Shown piece after piece: positions 58,188 through 64,000 of a stretch of 64,000 nucleotides of DNA. Source of the stretch: CAVVMA01 sp963830715 (GTDB lineage: Bacteria; Desulfobacterota; Binatia; Binatales; Binataceae); the NCBI GenBank assembly GCA_963830715.1, contig CAWHNS010000002.1, positions 1 to 64,000 of the forward strand. Direction: 5' to 3'. Below the pieces are notes generated by a model, which saw only the letters and a list, made by a program, of their open reading frames with translations, searched no databases and was not told the DNA's origin. Numbering within the stretch: the first letter of the stretch is position 1; each line of letters begins with the position of its first letter. Made by a program: the position numbers and the translations under genes.

Positions 58188-59480
58188 TTGCGCGGGGAAA
58201 TTGACAAGGTAGTCGTCCTGGGAGCCAACGGCACGATGGGCGCCGGCGCGGCGGCGATGTTCGCCGGCGGCGGCTGCGCCGTCACGATGCTGGCGCGTGA
58301 CCTCGCCAAGGCGCAGGAGGGTCTGACCGACGCGCAGTCGGTGGCGCGCGCCGAGGCGTTGTCGGAGTTCGTCACCCTCGGCACATACGATAAAGACATG
58401 GCCCGCGCGGTCGCCGAGGCCTCGCTGATCTTCGAGACCCTCGCCGAGGATCTCGCGTTGAAGCGGGAGTTCTTCCACAAGGTCGATCGCGATCGCCGGC
58501 CGGACTCGATCATCGCGACCTGTTCTTCGGGCCTCTCGATCGCCGAGATGGCGCGCGGACGAAGCGAGTCGTTCCGCCACAATTTCCTCGGAATCCACCT
58601 GTTCAATCCGCCTCACATGATTACCGGCACAGAGGTCGTGCCCCATGATGCGACCGATCCGGCCGTGACGGCGCGGGTCGTGGAGATGCTGCGGGCGCGC
58701 TTCGGACGCAAGGTAATCGTCGCGCGGGATCGGCCGGCGTTCGTGGGCAATCGCGTGGGATTCAAGGTGATGAACGAAGCGGCGCAACTTGCCGGCGAGC
58801 ATGGCGTGGCGTTTATCGATTACCTGGTCGGGCCGCATACGGGGCGCGCGATGGCGCCGCTTGCGACAATCGATCTGGTCGGATGGGACGTACACAAGGC
58901 CATCGTCGATAATATCTACGCGCTGTGCGAGGACGACGAAGCGCACGCCTGCTTCAAACTCCCTGCGTACATTGAAAGAGGAGTTGCCGAAGGACACCTG
59001 GGCGACAAAACTCCCGAGCGCGGCGGCTTCTACCGGCGCGATGGAAAGACCACGGAGGTTCTCGATCCCGGCACGGGCCGTTACGAGGCGCTCAAGCCTC
59101 CGGCGCGAATCGAGTTCGTCGAGCGGATGAAGTTCCTGAACCGGGTGGGCAAGTATCGCGAGGCGATGGGGACGCTCGCGAGCGCGTCCGGATGGGAAGC
59201 CGACCTCGCGCGGCAGGTCGTGATGGGCTACGTCAGTTACGCGCTCAATCGGGTCGGCGAGGTGGCGGAAAGCGCCGCCGACGTCGATACGATCATGAGC
59301 TTCGGCTTCAACTGGGCGCCGCCAACGGTGATCGTCGATCTTCTCGGCCCCGCTGAAACGATCGAGATGTTCCACCGCTACAAGTTGAAAGTGCCGGCGA
59401 TTGTCCAGCAGGCAGTCGCCAACGGTGGTAAACTTTACAAAGGCGGCATGCTGGATTACGGTCGCACCCTGGTTGGATAG
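58188..59480 (+). CDS. 3-hydroxyacyl-CoA dehydrogenase
   Basis: This enzyme oxidises 3-hydroxyacyl-CoA to 3-ketoacyl-CoA with NAD; 430 residues. The Rossmann turn VVVLGANGTMGAGAAAMFAG opens the protein, followed by the catalytic His region NFLGIHLFNPPHMITGTEVV, VIVARDRPAFVGNRVGFKVM, and two carboxy-terminal helical repeats (APLATIDLVGWDVHKAIVDN; ADVDTIMSFGFNWAPPTVIV). It is longer than single-domain FadB2 (~280) because of the duplicated end, and lacks the hydratase domain of FadB. The start is TTG 58188; no better start is in frame. A thiolase gene starts 10 bases after the stop, completing a beta-oxidation pair. Confidence 0.88.
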   Translation: MRGEIDKVVVLGANGTMGAGAAAMFAGGGCAVTMLARDLAKAQEGLTDAQSVARAEALSEFVTLGTYDKDMARAVAEASLIFETLAEDLALKREFFHKVDRDRRPDSIIATCSSGLSIAEMARGRSESFRHNFLGIHLFNPPHMITGTEVVPHDATDPAVTARVVEMLRARFGRKVIVARDRPAFVGNRVGFKVMNEAAQLAGEHGVAFIDYLVGPHTGRAMAPLATIDLVGWDVHKAIVDNIYALCEDDEAHACFKLPAYIERGVAEGHLGDKTPERGGFYRRDGKTTEVLDPGTGRYEALKPPARIEFVERMKFLNRVGKYREAMGTLASASGWEADLARQVVMGYVSYALNRVGEVAESAADVDTIMSFGFNWAPPTVIVDLLGPAETIEMFHRYKLKVPAIVQQAVANGGKLYKGGMLDYGRTLVG

Positions 59481-59490
59481 GAGAATAGCC

Positions 59491-60722
59491 ATGAGCACAC
59501 CGCCGGTTTACGTCCTGGGTGGAGCGCAGACCGATTTCGCGCGCAACTGGACCAAGGAAGGCAAGCATTTCCTGGCCGGGATGCGCGAGGCGACTATCGG
59601 CGCGATGGAAGCTACGCGGATCGAACCCGGGGAAATCCAGACCGCGCACGTGGGCAACTTCGCCGCCGAACTCTACGCCAAGCAGGGCCATCTCGGGGCG
59701 TTCTTCGTCGATATCGATCCGGCGTTCTCCGGACTTCCCACCAGCCGCCACGAGGCGGCGTGCGCCTCGGGTCGATCGCGATCCTGGCGGCCTCGGCCGA
59801 GATCGAGGCGGGCCGCTATGATCTGGCCGCGGTGGTCGGAATCGAGCAGATGAAGACGGTCGATCCGGCAACCGGCGGCGATTTCCTCGGCACCGCGGCG
59901 TGGTACGAGCGCGAAGCCAGGGGAATCGAGTTTCCGTTCCCGAAACTGTTCGGCCGTCTCGGCGACGAATATGACAAACGCTTCGGGCTGAAGGACGAGC
60001 ATCTCGCCCATATCGCGGCAGTCAATTATTCCAACGCCAAGCGCAACCCCCTCGCGCAGACCCGCAACTGGTTCATGAGCGAGAGCCACGCGTTGAAGAC
60101 CAGCCGCTACAACACCGTGATTGGCGGCCGTATCAAGGTGAGCGATTGCTCGCAGGTGACCGACGGCGCGGCGGTCGTCTTCCTGGCCTCGGCGAAGTAC
60201 ACCGCCGATTACGCCAGGCGCCGCAAGCTCGCGCTCGACCAGATCCCGCGCATCCTCGGATGGGGTCATCACACGGCGCCGCTCGCGTTCGACGCCAAGG
60301 TGGCCGAGAGCAAGGACGACGCCTACGTGCTGCCGCACACTCGCCAGGCGATCCTCGACGCGTTCAAGCGCGCAGGCGTCGGGTCGGTCTGGGATGTGCA
60401 GGGAATCGAGACCCACGACTGCTTCACGACCTCCGAGTACATGGCGATCGATCACTTCGGAATCACCAGGCCGGGCGAATCGTGGAAGGCGATCGAGGAG
60501 GGCGTGATCGAGATGGGCAGCAAGATGCCGATCAATCCGAGCGGCGGACTGATCGGCGCGGGCCATCCCGTCGGATGCACCGGCGTGCGCCAGATGCTCG
60601 ACGCGCACCGGCAGGTGACCGGCGCGGCCGGCGAGTACCAGGTCGAAGATGCGCGCAAGATCGCGATGCTCAATATCGGCGGCAGCGGCACCACGAGCTG
60701 CGTCTTCGTGGTGGGCAAGTAG
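59491..60722 (+). CDS. Thiolase, SCP2/acetyl-CoA acetyltransferase type (one frameshift)
   Basis: This enzyme cleaves 3-ketoacyl-CoA to acetyl-CoA or condenses acyl-CoAs; ~410 residues. ATG 59491 follows GATAGGAGAA. The nucleophile cysteine is in EAACASG, right where a missing base near 59,770 splits the frame; the other side resumes SIAILAASAEIEAGRYDLAA. Further blocks are ETHDCFTTSEYMAIDHFG, PSGGLIGAGHPVGCTGVRQ (catalytic His) and LNIGGSGTTSCVFVVGK (second Cys). The pattern (ETHDCF, NPSGG) is that of SCP2-like thiolases. It is coupled to the 3-hydroxyacyl-CoA dehydrogenase; a terminator lies 25 bases downstream. Confidence 0.9.
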
Positions 60723-60746
60723 GACTCCTGGCGCAGCGAAGAGCCA

Positions 60747-60779
60747 GCGGTCCCGATCGGGATCGCCGCCTCATTTTTT
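60747..60779 (+). terminator. Rho-independent terminator after the thiolase
   Basis: GCGG-TCCCGATCGGGA-TCG-CCGC forms a hairpin with an inner TCCC/GGGA stem, followed by CTCA and TTTTTT at 60774-60779. It ends the 3-hydroxyacyl-CoA dehydrogenase-thiolase operon. Confidence 0.7.
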
Positions 60780-60805
60780 CGCGGTCGTAATGTTGGCCCG
60801 CCCGT

Positions 60806-61285
60806 TTATTTGTTCGCGGGAGGATAGAAGTCCTGATCGAGGATCTGCTCGGCACTCCACGGACATCGAGCTGGGAACATCCCCTTCCACATCTCAGGCT
60901 TCACGCGGATCTCCTTTCCGGCTCGCTGAAGCGCGACCGCGTATGCCCTATCGATAGTCTCCCGCAGTTCTCGGCGCAGGCTCGGGCTGTCGTGAAGCAG
61001 GTCGGCAATCTCGGCGCGCTGGTCAAAGAGAGTGGTTTCCCAGCCGGCAGTACGACGCTTCGGCTGAAACTGGCACTTCAGCAAATGTACCAGCACCCGC
61101 ATCAGTCGGTTGCGCAGTTCGCGCCGCTCACTCCTGGCCAACCCCTCCACCTCCTCCGACAAATTTTCCAGATCGAGCGCCTCGAATCGCCGCTTGCGAA
61201 GCGCGGACGCCTGCTCGAGCGCCCAGGCGTAGTAGTCCCGGCGATACAGCGCCGAGCGCTGATGAGACTGAATCGCGTTTCCCAT
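60806..61285 (-). CDS. DUF29 family protein
   Basis: This complete 159-residue protein matches DUF29 (PF01724) blocks: RRDYYAWALEQASALRKRRF, DLENLSEEVEGLARSERREL, RLMRVLVHLLKCQFQPKRRT, SPSLRRELRETIDRAYAVA and FPARCPWSAEQILDQDFYPP. The family is abundant in cyanobacteria and proteobacteria, all-alpha, and without proven function; it is often found near mobile or defence-like genes. It is divergent from the peroxiredoxin gene by ~97 bases. Confidence 0.85.
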   Translation of the reverse strand: MGNAIQSHQRSALYRRDYYAWALEQASALRKRRFEALDLENLSEEVEGLARSERRELRNRLMRVLVHLLKCQFQPKRRTAGWETTLFDQRAEIADLLHDSPSLRRELRETIDRAYAVALQRAGKEIRVKPEMWKGMFPARCPWSAEQILDQDFYPPANK

Positions 61286-61382
61286 GTCGTTAGCCTACTC
61301 GCCTTAGGATTGCGTCTCCACGATGAGCCCGCGCCGATCCGCAGGGGTGACATCGCGCGGCTCGCACGGTTATGCTCATGCG

Positions 61383-61973
61383 ATGGACACCGAGAACACT
61401 CCCGCGGTCGGCGATCTCGCGCCCGATTTCGCGCTGGCCGATGCGAGCGGCAATACCCGCCGCCTAAGCGAGATTGCCGCCGATCGCCTGGTCACGTTGA
61501 TCTTCTACCGCGGCCACTGGTGACCGTTCTGTCTCCGCCAGTTGGCGGATTATGCCGCCAGTTATGGCGATTTCCGCGAGGCCGGCGCCGAGGTCGTCGC
61601 GCTCTCGGTTGACGACCGTGCGCGCTCTGAGGCGATGGTGCGAGAGTTGAACCTGCCTTATATCGTTTTATGCGATCCGCGCCGCGAGGTGGTGACGGCA
61701 TGGGGCCTGCTCAACCGCGGCGAGAAGGGCGGAATCGCGTACCCGGCTACCTTCCTCATCGATCGCGATCGAAAAGTGCGGTTCCGATCGCTGGAGGACG
61801 TGGCGTCGCGCGCGAGCGCTGCTGACATGGCCTCGTATGCGCGCGCGATCGCCGCCAATCTGCTAACCCCGGCCGCGCCCAGGCGCAGGCTGGTGAATCC
61901 GGGAACGATGTTCCTGCAAGCCGTCGCCAACGCCGTCCGCCGGGGCGTGCGCGTGTCGCGGCCGGATTCCTGA
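61383..61973 (+). CDS. Peroxiredoxin-family selenoprotein (in-frame TGA at the catalytic position)
   Basis: This is an AhpC/TSA-fold peroxiredoxin of 196 residues if TGA 61521-61523 is read as selenocysteine 47. The start MDTENTPAVGDLAPDFALAD is the family amino terminus. The active site reads FYRGHW-U-PFC, where relatives have WCPFC, so the TGA replaces exactly the catalytic first cysteine; Cys50 remains. The same frame continues without slip: LRQLADYAASYGDFREAGAE, VVALSVDDRARSEAMV, and AYPATFLIDRDRKVRFRSLE to TGA 61971-61973. A SECIS-like hairpin follows the TGA. Standard gene calling would split it into two pieces. waaF starts three bases after the stop. Confidence 0.8.
61521..61549 (+). 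promoter_or_regulatory. UGA selenocysteine codon with bacterial SECIS-like hairpin
   Basis: TCCGCC-AGTT-GGCGGA (61534-61549) forms a perfect six-pair stem with a four-base loop. The loop begins 17 bases after the TGA and has G as its second base. These features agree with the bacterial SECIS rules (loop about 16-37 bases downstream, G among the first two loop bases). A weaker hairpin, CGCC-AGTTAT-GGCG, follows. Confidence 0.65.
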
Positions 61974-61976
61974 GTC

Positions 61977-63145
61977 GTGGCCGAGATCGCGATGGCGCGA
62001 ACCCCATCGCCGTGCGCGACCGCGCCGAAGGTCCCGCCGCCGCGGCGCATCCTGGTTAAGGAAGTCAACTGGCTGGGCGATCTCGTGATGTCGATGCCGG
62101 CGCTTCGAGCGATCCGGCGCGCCTGGCCCGGCGCGCGTCTTTCGATTCTCGTCAAGCGCGAGCTGGCCGGCTTCTTCGACGGCGCGCACTGGATCGACGA
62201 ACTGATCTCCTACTCGATCTCGCCGGGACTGCGCGGCTTCGCGGATGCCGCGCGGATCGTTTCCCGAATCCGCGCCGCCGGCTTCGATCTCGCCGTACTG
62301 TTCCCGAACAGCATCTCCTCCGCGCTGTGGGTGACGCTCGCGGGGGTGAGCAACCGCGCCGGATACGTCCGCGACGGCCGCGGCCTGCTCCTGACCCATA
62401 AAGCGGCGCCGCCCGCGGGCGCTCTCGAGTCGCCATCAGATGCACTATTGGCTTGCGTTGGTCCGCGAGACACTGGGGATCGAAGGTGACGTCGCCGACT
62501 TCGCAATCGAGGTCCACGAGCCGAATCGCGCGCGGATGCGCCAATGGCTGGCGGCGCGCCGCACGCACGCCGATCGCGCCGTTGTCGCGATCGCGCCGGC
62601 CGCGGCTTACGGGCCGGCCAAGGAATGGCCGCTCCAGAGTTACTCGGCGCTGGTTGATCTGCTGGCCGATCGCTTTGAGGCGGAGTGCGTGCTGGTGGGT
62701 GCGCCGGCGGAGCGCGGCCGATGTGAGGAAGTGGCGCGCGCAAGCCGTCGTGGCGCCGTGATCGCGGCGGGCGAGACCAATGTCGGCGAGCTGGTCGCTC
62801 TGCTCTCGATTTGCGGCGGATTCATCGGCAACGACTCGGGATGCGCGCACGTCGCGGGGGCGCTTGGAATCCCGTCGGTCGCGATCTTTGGCTCGACCGA
62901 CCCGAATCGGACCGGGCCGCTCGGCGCGAGCGCCAAGGTGATCTATCGCGGAATCGAGTGCAGCCCCTGTTTTGCGCGCACCTGTCGATTCGGCCACTAC
63001 AACTGCCTCAGATCGATCGAACCTGCGGAAGTCGCAGACTCGCCTGGAAGGCCTCGCAGCGCTCTCCCGCTGCCCACGGGGAGACGGTTGCGGGCCGGAA
63101 GCGTCCCCGCCGGGGCGGAAAGCGAGGCCCGAAGTGAAAAGGTGA
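61977..63145 (+). CDS. waaF: Heptosyltransferase (GT9 family), WaaF-like (two frameshifts)
   Basis: This enzyme adds heptose to LPS inner core on the cytoplasmic face of the inner membrane; ~388 residues after correction. GTG 61977 (or ATG 61992) leads into ILVKEVNWLGDLVMSMPALR, the GT9 amino-terminal signature (NWLGD). After an extra C near 62,433: SHQMHYWLALVRETLGI, VAIAPAAAYGPAKEWPLQSY (nucleotide-sugar site), GFIGNDSGCAHVAGALGIPS and CSPCFARTCRFGHYNC, a cysteine-rich end usual for WaaF. A second extra C near 63,043 diverts the tail, and the corrected end is TGA 63143-63145. It lies between the selenoprotein and lpxD. Confidence 0.87.
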
Positions 63146-63150
63146 AAAAG

Positions 63151-64000
63151 ATGAAACTCAAGGAACTTGCCTCACGGCTCGGACTTCAGATGCGCGGCGA
63201 CGGCGAAATTGAGATCGCTCTCCCGGCGCCGATCGAAGCCGCCGGTCCGGGCGCGATAACCTTCGTCGCCGCGGCGAAATACCTTCCCGCACTCAGAGAG
63301 AGCAAGGCCTCTTGCGCGATCGTGCTCGAAGAGTTCGCCGCCGAGGCGCGATGCGCCACCTTGATCAGCCGCAATCCGTACTTCGACTTCGCGCGGGTTC
63401 TCGAAATTTTCTTCCCGCCCTACCGCCCGTCCGCCGGCATCGATTCCACTGCTCGCATTGCCCCCGACGCATCGATCGGCGACGGCGCTTCGATCGGCGC
63501 CTATTGCGTAATCGGCTCGGGCAGCGCGATCGGACGCGGCGCAGTGATCCATCCGCACGTGACAATCTACCCGCAGGTCCGAATCGGCGATCACTTCGTA
63601 TGCCACAGCCACGTCTCGATTCGCGAGGGGGTGACTATCGGCAATCACGTGACGGTGCTGAACGGCGCGGTGATCGGAGGTGACGGCTTCGGATTCGTCG
63701 AGCACGACGGCGAGCTCTTCAAGATTCCGCAGGTCGGCGGCGTGATTATCGAGGATCACGTCGAGATCGGCGCCAACACCACGATCGATCGGGCGACGAT
63801 TGGCGCGACTATCGTGCGCCGGGGCGCGAAATTCGACAACCTGGTTCAGGTCGGGCACAACTGCGAGATCGGTGCGTTCTCGCGCTTCGCGGCGCAGACC
63901 GGACTGGCCGGCTCAACCCGGATCGGGACCTGGTGCCAATTCGGCGGACAGAGCGGATGCGCCGACCATATCAGGATCGGCGATCGGGTCATGGCCGCCG
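63151..64000 (+). CDS. lpxD: UDP-3-O-acylglucosamine N-acyltransferase, 3' end beyond window
   Basis: This enzyme catalyses the third step of lipid A synthesis, adding an acyl chain from acyl carrier protein. About 283 residues are present and the gene runs off the end. ATG 63151 starts MKLKELASRLGLQMRGDGEI, the uridine-binding domain (GPGAITFVAAAKYLPALRES), then left-handed beta-helix hexapeptide repeats (ARIAPDASIGDGASIGAYCV ... IGDHFVCHSHVSIREGVTI). The catalytic His is in NLVQVGHNCEIG, with DGFGFVEHDGELFKIPQVGG beforehand, as in known LpxD. It is six bases downstream of waaF, supporting an outer membrane with LPS. Confidence 0.93.
   Translation, partial: MKLKELASRLGLQMRGDGEIEIALPAPIEAAGPGAITFVAAAKYLPALRESKASCAIVLEEFAAEARCATLISRNPYFDFARVLEIFFPPYRPSAGIDSTARIAPDASIGDGASIGAYCVIGSGSAIGRGAVIHPHVTIYPQVRIGDHFVCHSHVSIREGVTIGNHVTVLNGAVIGGDGFGFVEHDGELFKIPQVGGVIIEDHVEIGANTTIDRATIGATIVRRGAKFDNLVQVGHNCEIGAFSRFAAQTGLAGSTRIGTWCQFGGQSGCADHIRIGDRVMAA

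Overview
The window is best read as two unequal parts that probably do not belong to the same chromosome. Positions 1 to about 6,540 look alphaproteobacterial (Bradyrhizobium-like): two tandem PAS_5-like genes and a branched-chain amino acid type ABC transporter operon (livG-livF-binding protein-livH-livM). This part is riddled with single-base indels, and livM is cut off where the next gene ends. The first ~240 bases look different again (FMN-binding domain plus the start of an ApbE-like protein). I read 1-6,540 as a mis-joined, low-quality segment.

From 6,548 to 64,000 the sequence is a coherent, GC-rich chromosome of a diderm bacterium. LPS genes (waaF, lpxD), lipoproteins and a GspC-like protein show an outer membrane. 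Many acyl-CoA enzymes (three acyl-CoA dehydrogenases, a family III CoA-transferase, 3-hydroxyacyl-CoA dehydrogenase, thiolase, NDP-forming acyl-CoA synthetase) suggest a lipid- or organic-acid-degrading heterotroph. The gene content resembles uncultured Binatota/Desulfobacterota-like genomes, but that placement is inference only. About 17 conserved genes here carry one or two single-base frameshifts (insertions and deletions mixed, domains intact on both sides), which points to sequencing error rather than gene decay.

Layout: acnA (-), a VOC-family relic and lhr helicase (-) at 6.5-13.9 kb; a membrane protein (+) to 16 kb; acyl-CoA dehydrogenase, SnoaL-like and CoA-transferase genes (-) to 19 kb; a 60-aa gene with a strong promoter and palindromic operator at 19.2 kb; comF-purM-grxC (+) to 22 kb; small genes and an MNT-HEPN toxin-antitoxin pair to 24.3 kb; a GNAT gene and glpK (-) to 26.8 kb; gshA-gspC-GNAT-DacA-DUF2333 (+) to 32.6 kb; a 1,463-aa CSLREA/beta-helix/propeller/Pro-Thr mosaic surface protein and sppA (-) to 39 kb; a lipoprotein (+) and NDP-forming acyl-CoA synthetase (-) to 42.8 kb; a cobalt-type nitrile hydratase operon (+) to 44.5 kb; a membrane protein, Zn-dehydrogenase and gloA (-) to 47.9 kb; duplicated acyl-CoA dehydrogenases, RimL-like GNAT and GT-C transferase (+) to 53.2 kb; a second CSLREA protein and a GST (-) to 57.9 kb; 3-hydroxyacyl-CoA dehydrogenase and thiolase (+), DUF29 (-), and finally peroxiredoxin-waaF-lpxD (+) to the end.

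The most notable item is the peroxiredoxin at 61,383-61,973. Its catalytic cysteine codon is an in-frame TGA, followed at the right distance by a SECIS-like hairpin, so it is probably a selenoprotein that ordinary gene calling would split in two. No tRNA, rRNA, CRISPR array or insertion sequence was seen.
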